Below, piece by piece: positions 37,082 through 46,684 of a stretch of 64,000 bases of DNA. The notes below the pieces were generated by a model, which worked only from the letters and a program-made list of their open reading frames with translations, was not told the DNA's origin and searched no databases. The stretch comes from Hymenobacter sp. BRD67 (GTDB lineage Bacteria; Bacteroidota; Bacteroidia; Cytophagales; Hymenobacteraceae): the NCBI RefSeq assembly GCF_013256425.1, contig NZ_CP053904.1:124001-188000 (forward strand). The letters are read 5' to 3'. The translations under genes were made by a program, and so were the position numbers. The first letter of the stretch is position 1; each line of letters begins with the position of its first letter.

Positions 37082-37121
37082 CCCTTCTTTCTCTCATTCT
37101 TCTTTAAAAAACACCTGAATT

Positions 37122-37598
37122 ATGCGTATTTCCCTGGCCCGTTTTGTTTTGTTAGGTGCACTGCCCCTGCTGGCCGCTTGCAGCAAGTCGGCCGGCACAA
37201 CGGCTACTGCCGCCAATGCCGCTGACCTCGACCGCGAGTTTATCATGGCCTGGAACAACAAAGACCTCGAAAAAACGCTTGGCTTCTTGGCCGACGATGT
37301 GCAGTTTTTGCAAGGTAATGCTCATTTCAGCGGCAAAGCTGAGGTCAGTGATAAGTGGGTGCGGGCAACCCAGTCGAGTATCAGCAACCTGAAAACCAGT
37401 GTGGTAAGCTCCGAGTCGAGCGATAAGCTGACGTATGAGGCTGGCACGTTTTCGGTCGATGTGCTGCCGGTGGCGGCCGGCCAGCCTGCTGGCTACGGCG
37501 AAGGCAATTTTCTGCTGCTCTGGAAGCCCGCCGCCGATGGCACCTGGAAGCTAAGCTATGCGCAGCTCGAAGACCTGCCGGTGCAGCGCCGCAACTAG
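37122..37598 (+). CDS. SnoaL/DUF4440-like (NTF2-fold) lipoprotein
   Basis: A 158-residue predicted lipoprotein with signal LLGALPLLAAC. The mature part follows the NTF2-like pattern of DUF4440 proteins: an initial helix DLDREFIMAWNNKDLEKTLG, then FLADDVQFLQGNAHFSGKAE, strands around LTYEAGTFSVDVL, and the closing strand WKPAADGTWKLSYAQLED. The fold forms a conical cup used for ligand binding or catalysis, but no active-site residues can be assigned. It has its own terminator at 37630-37665. Confidence 0.85.
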   Translation: MRISLARFVLLGALPLLAACSKSAGTTATAANAADLDREFIMAWNNKDLEKTLGFLADDVQFLQGNAHFSGKAEVSDKWVRATQSSISNLKTSVVSSESSDKLTYEAGTFSVDVLPVAAGQPAGYGEGNFLLLWKPAADGTWKLSYAQLEDLPVQRRN

Positions 37599-37629
37599 CT
37601 GGCCCCGCAAGCAACACTTTACTAAAGGC

Positions 37630-37665
37630 ACAAAAAGCCGTTGGGGTATCCCGGCGGCTTTTTGT
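37630..37665 (+). terminator. Terminator after the NTF2-like lipoprotein gene
   Basis: 11-bp perfect arms (37630-37640 and 37655-37665) with A5/T5 at the ends. Confidence 0.78.
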
Positions 37666-37739
37666 ACGTTTAGCCCGTACCGGGCCGAAAGATATAATGC
37701 TCGCTTCTTAATATAGTAAATTTATAATATTTGCGGCAA

Positions 37740-38369
37740 ATGCTTTCCACTACTGATTATACAGCCCTGCCACCCGCCGCCGACTTGCAGCGCCTGTGCC
37801 AGGCACTGGCCGCCCTCGATGCCGTAAACTCGCCCGATGAGGAGTATCGCTACTTTTCCTATAACCCGGAATGGAGCGAAAATGAGGCGGCTTTTGAGCT
37901 CAACGATGGCGAAGGCGACCAGCTGCTGGTCTTATTCCGGCCCGAGGGCTGCGTTATGAATGGTTTTCTGGCCGGGTACGACCAGCCCGACAAGGCACTG
38001 GCCACGCACGGCCTGCCGGCTGCCTTCGAGGAGTTTATGTTTGGCGAGCCAGTGGCTTCCATAGGTACTACTTTTTGCCTGTGGTATACGCCCGTTCAGG
38101 GCTGGCAAGGCGGGGCGGCCGATGGCTCGGAGGAGTTGCTATTTATGCTGGACAACCAGCCGGCCACCTATGCCGCATGGGCCACCGAATATTATACTGA
38201 GGAAACTGATAAGAAGCCGGTTAGCGCGAGCGCAGTGGCCCCGGTTTACCGCCATGAGGTGCTAACCAGAGCCAGGGTGCTGGCGTTGGTAGACGAGCTG
38301 GAGGACTGGCCGCAGCTGGCGGCCGATTTGCAGCAGATTGGCTATCCATATGATTTTGAGGGAGTGTAG
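37740..38369 (+). CDS. Acidic cytosolic protein of unknown function
   Basis: A 209-residue, strongly acidic protein with no signal peptide or membrane helix. I do not recognise the family. Visible segments: YRYFSYNPEWSENEAAFELN, a Gly/Asp turn, LLVLFRPEGCVMNGFLAGYD, AAFEEFMFGEPVASIGTTFC and the C-terminal helix VLALVDELEDWPQLAADLQQ. The size, acidity and beta-alpha pattern recall immunity or SMI1/KNR4-like proteins, but no toxin gene is adjacent, so this is only a possibility. Start at ATG 37740; an in-frame TTG lies at 37731. It shares a terminator with the convergent T9SS gene. Confidence 0.7.
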   Translation: MLSTTDYTALPPAADLQRLCQALAALDAVNSPDEEYRYFSYNPEWSENEAAFELNDGEGDQLLVLFRPEGCVMNGFLAGYDQPDKALATHGLPAAFEEFMFGEPVASIGTTFCLWYTPVQGWQGGAADGSEELLFMLDNQPATYAAWATEYYTEETDKKPVSASAVAPVYRHEVLTRARVLALVDELEDWPQLAADLQQIGYPYDFEGV

Positions 38370-38378
38370 CCATAATAG

Positions 38379-38427
38379 AAATAGCAGCAAGGGAGCTGGC
38401 CATCGGCCAGCTCCCTTGCTGCTATTT
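38379..38427. terminator. Bidirectional terminator between convergent genes
   Basis: Perfect 23-bp arms (38379-38401 and 38405-38427) around a 3-bp loop. Confidence 0.85.
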
Positions 38428-38445
38428 TCCTGTTGCAGGTGGCAA

Positions 38446-41073
38446 TTAGTTCAGCGTCAGGCGCTGGCTCAGCTGGCCGCAGCGCAGCATGTAGAAGCCC
38501 GCAGGCAGGTTATTGAGTGGCAGCGTGGCCTCGGTGCCAAGGGCCGGGGCGGCTTGCGAGCGCACCAGGCGGCCCAGCGCATCGAATAGTTCCAGCGGTG
38601 CCGAGGTGGTAGCGCCAAGTACCTGCACGTGCAGGGCCTCACGGGCCGGGTTGGGATAAGCCACCAGCTGCAGCGGGCTGGGCTCGCCGGCCAGCGATAC
38701 GGTCCGGATGGGCGAATACGTGCTGATACCGTTCAGGTCGGTCTGGCGCAGGCGGTAATAGAGCTTGGTAGCGCCGGCCGGCAGTCGGGTATCGAGCAGC
38801 GAGTAGCTGTGGGTGCTGGCGCTGGTGCCCGCGCCGTCTACGTTACCCACGCTGGTAAAGTCCTGGCCGCTCGTGCTACGCTCAACCACAAAGCCAGCAT
38901 TATTGACCTCCGAAGCGGTAGTCCAGCTCACCCGCACGGCGGCACCCTGTAGCTGGGCCAGGAAGGCGGTCAGGCCCACGGGCAGCGGAGGCGAGCCCGG
39001 CAGTAATGCCCCGAAGACGGTTGACTGAGCCGGGCTTTTGTAGTTCTCGGCGTTGTTGATAAACGTCGTCGAGTTCGGGTTGGTGCTGTTGTAGTCGAAT
39101 ACGTAGGCGTAATAGTTGGTATTCGGGTTCAGGTTGGTAATGGTGGCGGGGCCGCCGCCGGTAAATACCACGTAGTAAACGTTGCCTTTGCTGTCTTGCA
39201 GCGTGCTTTGGCCTGTGCCCTGGAAGCTGCCGTTGCTGGAGTTGTAATCCGTCGCGTTTACCGGCTGCACGTCCGGCGTAGTGAGGCTGGAGCTGGTGCT
39301 TATCAGCACAATATGAAACTGACCGTAATCGCTGTATTGATTATCGGGGTTGAACGTGATGGAAGCTGATGATTCCCCGGTGTTGCGGGTGGCTGTAAAG
39401 GGCGTGTCGCGGGTGGGCGCTACGGCAATCGTCGTACCGAGCAGCTTATTGGCGTCGGTGGTCGAAAAGCTGCTAACAACGGGCGTGAGCGTATTGGCCG
39501 GCGAGGCTGTTACGTCGGGCGTGAGGTACTGCAATACCGCCTGCGCCGCGCCTACGCGGGTGGGCGCATACACCACGTAGATATCCTGGTCGATGAGGTT
39601 GGTGCTGGCATCGGGCGTGAGTACCAGGTAGCTGGTGCCGGCAGCGGTGGGGTCGGTGTAAGTAGTGCCATCGAGTGAAACCCGGAACTGGGCATAGCCT
39701 CTTGGGTTGCCAAGTGCCCCGGCCGATTCGCTCGATACCGAGATGCGCATGGCGCTGCTTACCAGCTCCGCGTGAAGGTGAATGAGCTGAGCCGTGCTCC
39801 GCACGCCGGGCCCGATAACCAGCGGGCCCGGCTTCACATAAGTGGTACGCGATTGCACACTGCCGATGCTGTTGGCCTGTACAATGGTCGCAATTGAAGT
39901 GGCGGGCGAGCTATCAAAGGTGATGCCCGTGCCGCTCTCCGTGCCGGCTACCTGGGGTACGTAGCGCACATACAGCGTCTGGTTATTGATGGTGCCATTC
40001 GCGGCCGGACTGATGCTGATGGTGTTGCCCGTGGTGGTGCCGGTGCTGCCATCGCCGAGGCCGGTGAAGGCCTGGTCCAGCGCTATCTGAAAGTTGTTGG
40101 GTGCCACCACCGTGATAGGATTTACCAGAAAGCTGCCGCTTACTAGCAGTTGCTGGCTGGCGGAAGCTTTGCCGGGCACGGTACTGAATGGCAGCAGCGG
40201 CTGGCCGCCGCTGGGGTTGCTAACTGTAAACGTTGAAGACGTATTGCTGCCCGTGAAGGGATTGTTACCCGTCACCTGCACCACATTGTCGGGAGCGGCT
40301 ACGGCACTGCCGCTGCTAGCCGTGATAGTGCCCGTGAAGTTGCTCTGGCTGGCAATCGGCCCCACGATGCGGACTTCAATCGTTGTTTCTGGAACCTGCC
40401 CATTGATGGGAGCGATGGTAAGCGAAGTAGCAAAAGTGCCCGAAACGGCCACGTTACGTAGCTGAATGGCTCCTGATGTAGTGCTTCCCGTGAGGGCAGC
40501 CGTAAGCGTGAGGGCCGTAGTGCCCAGGTTGCCGCCGCCGACCACGAAGGTTTTGGTCTGGCCCGAGCCGCTGCCCGATACCTGCCCAAACGGCAGCGTA
40601 GCCGGGTCCACGAATACATAAGGCCCGGCCGGCGCATTGCCCGTAACGGCTGCCGACTGCGTTGCCGCGCCGCTAGCCGTTGCCGTAATGCTGCCGCTAT
40701 AGTCGCCGGTGCCGTCGGGGTGGGTGCCGGAGGGCACCGGGGCCAGGCGCACATCAATGCTGGTAGCGCTAACTGTGCCGGCCGATGGCGCCAGCGTGAT
40801 GGCAGCCGACGAGAAGCTGTTGCTGCCAACCCGCATCTCGTAGCCGGCCGGTGCCGTCACGGTCACATTGTCGGCCAGGTTTTGGCCGCTTACCTGAAAC
40901 GATTGGCTAGCCGAGGTACGGTTAACCGGTATGGTGCCAAACCCTTGCAGTGAGCCCTGCAAGACGATAGTCTGGGCTTGTAGCAGAGCCGGAGACAACA
41001 ACCCCAGCAAGCAGAAACACAGGCCTATCCGTAGCGAAAAATTAGTAAACGCCCCTGAATAATTGTTTTTCAT
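38446..41073 (-). CDS. Large secreted surface protein with T9SS sorting domain
   Basis: An 875-residue cell-surface or extracellular protein. Signal peptide LCFCLLGLLSPALLQAQ. The body is a series of beta-sandwich repeats of about 120 residues sharing the pattern SQSFQVSGQNLADNVTVTAP / GYEMRVGSNSFSSAAITLAP / TTIEVRIVGP, as in choice-of-anchor and Ig-like repeats. A fibronectin-like domain then begins PVGLTAFLAQLQGAAVRVSW, with FVVERSTSGQDFTSVG. The C-terminus is the type A sorting signal (LVAYPNPAREALHVQVL ... LPAGFYMLRCGQLSQRLTL). Probably an adhesin or matrix protein. Start at 41073 is chosen for the signal peptide; the frame opens at 41115. Confidence 0.9.
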   Translation of the reverse strand: MKNNYSGAFTNFSLRIGLCFCLLGLLSPALLQAQTIVLQGSLQGFGTIPVNRTSASQSFQVSGQNLADNVTVTAPAGYEMRVGSNSFSSAAITLAPSAGTVSATSIDVRLAPVPSGTHPDGTGDYSGSITATASGAATQSAAVTGNAPAGPYVFVDPATLPFGQVSGSGSGQTKTFVVGGGNLGTTALTLTAALTGSTTSGAIQLRNVAVSGTFATSLTIAPINGQVPETTIEVRIVGPIASQSNFTGTITASSGSAVAAPDNVVQVTGNNPFTGSNTSSTFTVSNPSGGQPLLPFSTVPGKASASQQLLVSGSFLVNPITVVAPNNFQIALDQAFTGLGDGSTGTTTGNTISISPAANGTINNQTLYVRYVPQVAGTESGTGITFDSSPATSIATIVQANSIGSVQSRTTYVKPGPLVIGPGVRSTAQLIHLHAELVSSAMRISVSSESAGALGNPRGYAQFRVSLDGTTYTDPTAAGTSYLVLTPDASTNLIDQDIYVVYAPTRVGAAQAVLQYLTPDVTASPANTLTPVVSSFSTTDANKLLGTTIAVAPTRDTPFTATRNTGESSASITFNPDNQYSDYGQFHIVLISTSSSLTTPDVQPVNATDYNSSNGSFQGTGQSTLQDSKGNVYYVVFTGGGPATITNLNPNTNYYAYVFDYNSTNPNSTTFINNAENYKSPAQSTVFGALLPGSPPLPVGLTAFLAQLQGAAVRVSWTTASEVNNAGFVVERSTSGQDFTSVGNVDGAGTSASTHSYSLLDTRLPAGATKLYYRLRQTDLNGISTYSPIRTVSLAGEPSPLQLVAYPNPAREALHVQVLGATTSAPLELFDALGRLVRSQAAPALGTEATLPLNNLPAGFYMLRCGQLSQRLTLN

Positions 41074-41779
41074 ATTAGTATAGAAGGGAAGATACTTTAT
41101 TGTCGCAATTCCCACTGTAAAGTTAGCAGGTAGTGTAGCGCATTTATGCTTTTATTGATAATGAGCGCCTTGAAAACTTTATTAGGTCATCTTTATTAGG
41201 ATTATTATAAGTATAATTTGTCTTCATATAACCTGCATCTTTCGTAATTTGCTAGTATTCTTTTCTCTTTTTTTCTCGCGCCTCCGTGTAATTCAAGTTG
41301 ATAGGTTCAAGTTGTTTTGTATATTAAGAAAATAATATGTTTTCTATGCTATGCCCCCGCTGTGGTGGGCCAGCTTGCTTCTCCCTACCTCCTTCTTTTC
41401 CCGAAATACCGGGCGTCGGCACCTGATGCGAGTTGTAGCTAGACTCCGCTTGGTTAGGTAGCAATGGGTAAGCAGCGGTAAATCGGCATAGCCGGTTAAA
41501 GCCTGGTAATGCCCTGGGAGTTAGAGAAGTGTCTAGGTCAGCGTATACGGGCGTTCTGGCGTTCGCCTTACGAGACCCTTTGGGGCCGGCCCCTTCTCCT
41601 TCAGAAAGGAGGAATGAGGCTAGGAGAAAGTGTACTCTGACCGCTAAGCCGCTCTACTATGCGAGCGGGCTGCCGGCCAAAAGCCGACAGCCCACTGTGT
41701 ACACCAACCTGACAATAGCCGTAGATAAAGCGAGCAGCCTGGATAAGTCCAGCGCTCAGCCGATAGTCAACGGTGCTGG
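41074..41779. other. Long spacer without a supported gene
   Basis: 706 bp between the T9SS protein gene and the SBBP protein gene. The first 280 bp are AT-rich and must hold the promoter of the gene starting at 41073. The remainder is GC-richer and includes a short hairpin near 41663-41690. An 84-codon open frame at 41529-41783 has no signal, family or promoter support. Confidence 0.5.
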
Positions 41780-43237
41780 CTAGGGCTGTGGGGCAGACGG
41801 GAGCACACTGGCCCGGCCCACGTAGAGCTGGGTATAGGGCTGGGCAGCTTGGAGTTGCGAGCTGCCAAATGTGGCCTCGGAGGAGAATTCACCGCCTATA
41901 TATACCTCGCCGCCAGCCGCCAGCGCCATTGCCTGGGCATCGTCGTCGTCGGCGCCGCCGGCCGCCGTCAGGCCCAGCCAGTTACCGGCCCGGCTTAGGT
42001 AGCCCACGAAGGCATCGGTGTGCCCATGACTAACGAGCTGAAAGCCGCCGGCCTTAATCTGGTCGCTGAAAGTGCCGGCCACGTAGAGCTTCCCCTTCTT
42101 ATCGAGCGCGATGCCCACAATACTTTCCAGAAACGGGCTTGAAATACTCTTGACCCAATCCCAGCGGCCGTTGGCGCTAAGCCGGCCCACAAAGCCATCA
42201 TCGTTGTCGCCGCAGAGGTGAATGGGCCCGAAAAAGGCATCGCCGCTAAACGAGCCTGTTACAAATACGCCGCCGGCGGGGTCGGCGGCCAGGCCCTTGC
42301 CATAGGCCGTGTTGGTGCCGGTAGCCGCCGTGGCCCACTGCCACTGGCCCGTACTGCTCAGCTTCCCTACAAAGGCATCGTTGAGGCCTCGGCCCCGCAG
42401 CGTGGTGGCCCCAAAGGCAACCAGCGCACTAAAATAGCCTGTTACGTATATATCACCTTTGCCTGATACGGCCAGTGCCCGCGCCTCATCATTGCCCTCG
42501 CTGCCGGCGGCCGTAGCCCATTGCCAGCCGCCGGCCGGCGTAAGGCTGGCTACAAAGGCATCACTGATGCCGTTGCTGGTCAGGGTTTTGGGGCCAAAAG
42601 CAGCGGTAGCAGCAAACTGCCCGGCCACTACTAGCGCGCCAGTACCGGTAGTGGCCAGGGCACGGGCCAGGTCGAGGCCGGGGCCGCCGGCCGACGTAGC
42701 CCACAGCCACTGGCCATCGGTACCGATTTGGGCCACAAACACGTCGGTAGCACCCTGGCTGGTGAGGGTAGTGGCCCCCAGCGTAACCTGGTTGCTGAAG
42801 CTGCCCGTAACGAAAATGGCGCCCGAGGCATCGAGGGCAATGCCGGCTCCCTGGTCGCTGCCGCTGCTGCCCGCCGCTATGGCCCATTCCCAGCTGCCTG
42901 CGGGCGAGAGCTTGGCTACAAACAGGTCGCTCTTACCCTGGCTGGTGAGCGAAATTGGCTCAAAATCAGTTTTTTCTGTGAAAAATCCTATTGCGTAGGT
43001 GTTGCCTTCTTTGTCGGTGGCTACGCCTTTAAGCTGCGAAGTACCGCTGCCGGCCGCCTGCACGGCCCATTGCCACTGAGGACTCTGGCAATAGCCGGGC
43101 TGCGCTGCCAGCAACAGTACGGCCACCAAAATAGGCCAAATAGTCCAGAATAAGCGTTTAGTAACCAGAGCCTCCTGCCCGGAGCCGGAGCACTTGCTAT
43201 TTGCCAGGGCAGGTAATGAAGTAAAGTATGAGCACAT
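41780..43237 (-). CDS. SBBP-type beta-propeller exported protein
   Basis: A 485-residue exported protein built of about nine repeats of 45 residues with the pattern W.W...A...G.D...a.a.d..g..yv.G.F....fg...l.s.G..Daf.a.l: for example GAIFVTGSFSNQVTLGATTL followed by TSQGATDVFVAQIGTDGQW. This is the SBBP (seven-bladed propeller) repeat. A hydrophobic signal segment (IWPILVAVLLLAAQPGYCQ) lies after about 30 residues. The start at 43237 is supported by the promoter, whose predicted start site lies about 18 nt upstream. No T9SS sorting domain is seen. It is driven by the 33-bp-spaced dyad promoter shared with three other loci. Confidence 0.85.
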   Translation of the reverse strand: MCSYFTSLPALANSKCSGSGQEALVTKRLFWTIWPILVAVLLLAAQPGYCQSPQWQWAVQAAGSGTSQLKGVATDKEGNTYAIGFFTEKTDFEPISLTSQGKSDLFVAKLSPAGSWEWAIAAGSSGSDQGAGIALDASGAIFVTGSFSNQVTLGATTLTSQGATDVFVAQIGTDGQWLWATSAGGPGLDLARALATTGTGALVVAGQFAATAAFGPKTLTSNGISDAFVASLTPAGGWQWATAAGSEGNDEARALAVSGKGDIYVTGYFSALVAFGATTLRGRGLNDAFVGKLSSTGQWQWATAATGTNTAYGKGLAADPAGGVFVTGSFSGDAFFGPIHLCGDNDDGFVGRLSANGRWDWVKSISSPFLESIVGIALDKKGKLYVAGTFSDQIKAGGFQLVSHGHTDAFVGYLSRAGNWLGLTAAGGADDDDAQAMALAAGGEVYIGGEFSSEATFGSSQLQAAQPYTQLYVGRASVLPSAPQP

Positions 43238-43259
43238 AAATCGGGCAAAAAGTACACAG

Positions 43260-43317
43260 CAAAATTAGCTGTTGCTACCACCGCCGACTTCAAAAAATAC
43301 TACCCTAAATGCGGTAG
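43260..43317 (-). promoter_or_regulatory. Dyad-activated promoter (copy 1) of the SBBP gene
   Basis: Minus strand: dyad CTACCGCATTTAGGGTA at 43317-43301, then exactly 33 bp, then the -7 box TAATTTTG at 43267-43260. The predicted start site lies about 18 nt before ATG 43237. Same architecture as the promoters at 46455, 55249 and 55443. Confidence 0.75.
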
Positions 43318-43343
43318 CTTATCCATGCCCTTTTCCTGGTAAA

Positions 43344-43775
43344 TTAGTGGTTTAGGTGGGGCTTGTCGGCTGCCGGGAAGGCCCAGCCCAGGCTGCGCAG
43401 CTGCGAGGCAATAGCGCGCAGCTCCTGCTCGGCAATAGGCTTGCGGATAATGCCGGCTACGAGGCGATGACTAGCGGCGCGGGCCGTATCGGCCTGGGCC
43501 AGCGACGAGGTGAGGATGTAGATGCGGGTAGATTTCAACAGGGCTTCTTCGTGGGGCATCAGGGCCTCCAAAAAATCCCAACCGTCCATCACCGGCATGT
43601 TGAGGTCGAGGAAAATGACCTGCGGCTCGGGGGCAGGCAGGCGGGGCAGCAAGTGCGCCAGCGCCTCGGTAGCCGAGTGGAAGGTGCAGATTTGTGAGGC
43701 AAAGCCTTCCAGCTCCACCACCTGTTCGGCCAGATACAGGCTGATAAGGTCATCGTCGATTAAATACGTAAGCAT
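43344..43775 (-). CDS. CheY-like response regulator paired with the multi-PAS kinase
   Basis: Receiver-only regulator of 143 residues: MLTYLIDDDLISLYLAEQV, phospho-acceptor Asp in QVIFLDLNMPVMDGWDFL, Thr/Ser in YILTSSLAQAD, Lys in GIIRKPIAEQEL. It starts at ATG 43775; a TTG two codons upstream is less likely. It lies 7 bp after the kinase stop on the same strand, so it is cotranscribed with it and is its probable phospho-acceptor. There is no output domain, so signalling must pass to another protein or a partner kinase. Confidence 0.92.
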   Translation of the reverse strand: MLTYLIDDDLISLYLAEQVVELEGFASQICTFHSATEALAHLLPRLPAPEPQVIFLDLNMPVMDGWDFLEALMPHEEALLKSTRIYILTSSLAQADTARAASHRLVAGIIRKPIAEQELRAIASQLRSLGWAFPAADKPHLNH

Positions 43776-43782
43776 AAGCAAG

Positions 43783-46398
43783 TTAGCGAGCGTCGAGATG
43801 AATCAGGAAGCGGGTGCCGGCATTGACGGCACTAGTTACCTCAATTTTGCCACCCATGGCTTCGACGTGGGTTTTGACCAGAAACAGGCCAATGCCCCGT
43901 CCGCGCTGGTTGGTATGAAAACGCTTGTAGAGCTGAAAGACATCGGACCCCGCTTTGTACGTGTCAAAGCCCGAGCCATTATCGGTAAAAGAAATGCTGA
44001 TGCCGCCCTGCGCCGTACGCTGCCAGCTTATCTCTACCAGCAGCGAGCGCTCCGGCGAGCGGTACTTGATGGAGTTGGATAATAAATTATAAAATATACT
44101 ATATAAAAAAGCCTTGTTGCCGTGGATGCTAAGGCCCTCTTCCTGCCGAAGCTCTACCCGACCGCCACACTGCTCCAGGGCCCCGGCCAGGTGCTCGATG
44201 GCTTCCCGGCACACGTCGGCCAGCGCTACTGTTTCGGGAGGTTGGACGTCCTGGTTATCGCGCAGCGATAGTATCAGGTTCAGGTCGTGCAGTACGGTAT
44301 CGACCTGCTTCATGCTCTGGCCCAGCATGGCCAGCGAGTTGGTGAAGGCCGCGCTGTTTTTATCAACCTTGGTGAGCACGTTGGCCAGGCCCAGGGCATT
44401 GGCCAGCGGGGCCCGCAGATTGTGCGAAAGCACGTAGGTAAACTGCTGAAGGTCGCGGTTTTGTCGGTACAGGTCCTGGGTCATTTTGGCCTGGCTCGCC
44501 TCAATTTCCTTGCGGTAGGTAATATTCTGCTGAATGGATATAAACTGCATAAGCTGCCCGCTATCGTCGTAGATGGGCGTAATATCCATGGCAAACCAGA
44601 GTTTCTGCCCCGACTTTTTATAGTTGAGGATAGTCACGTGGCAGGCCTTCTGCTGAAGCAGGCGCTCGCGGATGCGCTCGATGGTGGCGGGGTCGGTTTC
44701 GGCTCCCTGCAAGACCTGGCCGGGGGTTTTGCCCACCATATCGGCCAGCACATAGCCCGTGTGCTTGGTAAAGCCTTCGTTTACCCACTCCGTAATTCCC
44801 TGCGCGTCAGTAATAATAACGGAGTTGTCGGTGCCGCTGGCCACGAGTGCCAGCTGCTTGAGCTTCTTTTCGGCGCTTACCTGCTCGGTGACATCAGAAA
44901 AGTACACGGCCAGGCCGTCGGGCGATGGAAAGACCTTGAATTGTAGCCAGCAGTTCAATAGCTTTTCAAAGACCCGGAACTGTACCGTCTGGTTGGTGTC
45001 GCGGGCCTGCTGGTAGCTGCTGCGGTAGATAGGGTCAGGGTCGGGGAAGACCTCCCAAATGCATCTACCTAAGAAGTTCTTGCGCTTTATGGCAAAAACC
45101 CGCTCGGTTTCGCGGTTGAGATAAGTAATATTCCAGTTCTTATCGAGCGAGAAAAAGGCATCGGTCATGCTCTCCAGAATAGTGGTGAGCTGCTCGGCCT
45201 GTTGCTTGATAAGGCGCTGCGCGGTGAGGATGTTTGTGATGTCTTTGGCCATTACGTGGACGCCCACTATCTCGCCTTGCACTACCAGGGGCACGTGCTT
45301 CACGCGCAGGTGCCGCTCTTCCCCGGCCTCGTTGTTGACGGCAGCCACAAATTTTGCCCGGCGGCCACCCGCGGCCTCGCGGAAGCTTTGCTCGAAAAGC
45401 AGGCGCAGGCTATGGGGCAAAAACTCGGCGAGCGGATGGTAGACTACTTCCGGTTTCTGCTTCTTAAAGAAGCTGAGGAAGGCCGGGTTGGCATCCAGAA
45501 TAAGGCCCTCCGTGGATTGAAAAACGGCCAGGGCCGGGTTGTTTTCGAAGAGCAGCCGCATGCGCTGCTCACTTTCGGCCAGCTCAAAGCTGGCCCGCTT
45601 CTGCTCCGAAACATCACGCGAGCTTACCGCATACGCCCGGATGGCCGGGTTGTGCAGCTGGTTGCTTACCGTTGTCTGAATCCATTTCCATTCGCCACTG
45701 GCAGTCTGAAAGCGAAAATCGGATATCTGAATATTTTTTTGAACGCCAATCTGATTCCAGAGGGCCAGCACCTGGGGCAGGTCGTCGGGATGAATCAGGG
45801 AAAAACAGCTTCTGCCAATGAGGTCTTCGGACCGGTAGCCTGTCGTTTTGAGTGTAGCGCCACCCACGTAGGTGTACACGCCTTCTTCAGTAAGCAGCCC
45901 TACCATGTCGAACCCATGCCCGATAAATACTTCGTTGAGGGCTTCGTGCCCGTAGGTGGGCGGCGGCTGGCGCTCAGACGTGGTGTCGCGGCCCACGCAC
46001 AGCAGTACCCCATCGGCGGGCACCTTGAAGGCCGACCACGAAATACCTACTTCCCGGCCGTCTTTTTTCAGGCAGCGGCTGTCGAAATACATCGGGGCCG
46101 ATTGGTAGGTGCGCAGGCACTGAGCCAGGGCAGTCTGGCGGTCGGCGGGGTGCATGATGTCGCCAAACGACTTGCCGACCATCTCGTCGCTGTCGTAGCC
46201 CAGAATGCTCAGGCTGGCGGTGCTCACCCGCTGAAACCGCCCATGGGGGTCGATAACGCAGATAACGTCGGAGGAATAGCTCATCAAACTCTCTAAAATT
46301 CGGGTGTCGTGGGGGCGGCCATAGCTGTCGGTGCGGTAGTAGAGAATGGTTGCCGCAGCCAGGCCGGCAGCGGCGGCGGATTGCCCGCCCAAAAACAA
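43783..46398 (-). CDS. Soluble multi-PAS sensor histidine kinase
   Basis: An 871-residue kinase without clear membrane helices. Five PAS domains follow in tandem: LMSYSSDVICVIDPHGRFQR; FDMVGLLTEEGVYTYVGGA; MRLLFENNPALAVFQSTEGL; TILESMTDAFFSLDKNWNIT; and VASGTDNSVIITDAQGITEW, the last two with PAC motifs such as YKKSGQKLWFAMDITPI. Then HisKA (FTYVLSHNLRAPLANALGLA) and HATPase_c (IFYNLLSNSIKYRS; FTDNGSGFD; GRGIGLFLVKTHVE). The N-terminus is uncertain: the frame starts with TTG 46398, with the first internal ATG at 46284. Downstream is the CheY-like partner at 43775. Driven by a dyad-type promoter at 46455-46512. Confidence 0.9.
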   Translation of the reverse strand: MFLGGQSAAAAGLAAATILYYRTDSYGRPHDTRILESLMSYSSDVICVIDPHGRFQRVSTASLSILGYDSDEMVGKSFGDIMHPADRQTALAQCLRTYQSAPMYFDSRCLKKDGREVGISWSAFKVPADGVLLCVGRDTTSERQPPPTYGHEALNEVFIGHGFDMVGLLTEEGVYTYVGGATLKTTGYRSEDLIGRSCFSLIHPDDLPQVLALWNQIGVQKNIQISDFRFQTASGEWKWIQTTVSNQLHNPAIRAYAVSSRDVSEQKRASFELAESEQRMRLLFENNPALAVFQSTEGLILDANPAFLSFFKKQKPEVVYHPLAEFLPHSLRLLFEQSFREAAGGRRAKFVAAVNNEAGEERHLRVKHVPLVVQGEIVGVHVMAKDITNILTAQRLIKQQAEQLTTILESMTDAFFSLDKNWNITYLNRETERVFAIKRKNFLGRCIWEVFPDPDPIYRSSYQQARDTNQTVQFRVFEKLLNCWLQFKVFPSPDGLAVYFSDVTEQVSAEKKLKQLALVASGTDNSVIITDAQGITEWVNEGFTKHTGYVLADMVGKTPGQVLQGAETDPATIERIRERLLQQKACHVTILNYKKSGQKLWFAMDITPIYDDSGQLMQFISIQQNITYRKEIEASQAKMTQDLYRQNRDLQQFTYVLSHNLRAPLANALGLANVLTKVDKNSAAFTNSLAMLGQSMKQVDTVLHDLNLILSLRDNQDVQPPETVALADVCREAIEHLAGALEQCGGRVELRQEEGLSIHGNKAFLYSIFYNLLSNSIKYRSPERSLLVEISWQRTAQGGISISFTDNGSGFDTYKAGSDVFQLYKRFHTNQRGRGIGLFLVKTHVEAMGGKIEVTSAVNAGTRFLIHLDAR

Positions 46399-46454
46399 CG
46401 CGAATAAATACCCTTAGACGAAGCACTGGTCTGGGCTGTTGGGCTGCCAGATAA

Positions 46455-46512
46455 CAAATTTCGGTTGCTTAGGCGGGTGGGGCGGGTAAAAAGCCTACCC
46501 AATTTTTGGGTC
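46455..46512 (-). promoter_or_regulatory. Dyad-activated promoter (copy 2) of the multi-PAS kinase
   Basis: Minus strand: dyad GACCCAAAAATTGGGTA at 46512-46496, exactly 33 bp, then GAAATTTG at 46462-46455 as -7 box. An extra GGGTA half-site lies within the spacer (46484-46488 on the plus strand). The rest of the 286-bp spacer to 46684 holds only the terminator of the giant gene. Confidence 0.7.
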
Positions 46513-46627
46513 ATGGTCAACCGCCGCCAGCGTTAAGCTTACGGCTGGCCAAAAGCAGGGCTGGCTGCTTGCGGGCTGTTAATCAGCCAGTAGGCAAAAG
46601 CACGCTGCCCGGCAATTCGGGTAGTAA

Positions 46628-46675
46628 CGGCCCACCAAAAAGCCTCTCTTGGGGGAGAGACTTTTTGGTGGGCCG
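46628..46675 (-). terminator. Terminator after the giant surface-protein gene
   Basis: 21-bp arms (46628-46648 and 46655-46675) with one mismatch and internal A5/T5 tracts, ending 10 bp past the stop at 46685. Confidence 0.75.
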
Positions 46676-46684
46676 CTCAGCGGG

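Noticed and set aside
37740..38369. Immunity protein of a toxin pair
   Set aside because: Size and acidity would fit, but no toxin-like gene is adjacent and no immunity-family motif is recognisable.
41529..41783. 84-codon plus-strand frame in the long spacer
   Set aside because: No family, no promoter box, no ribosome-binding site, and a composition unlike a protein.
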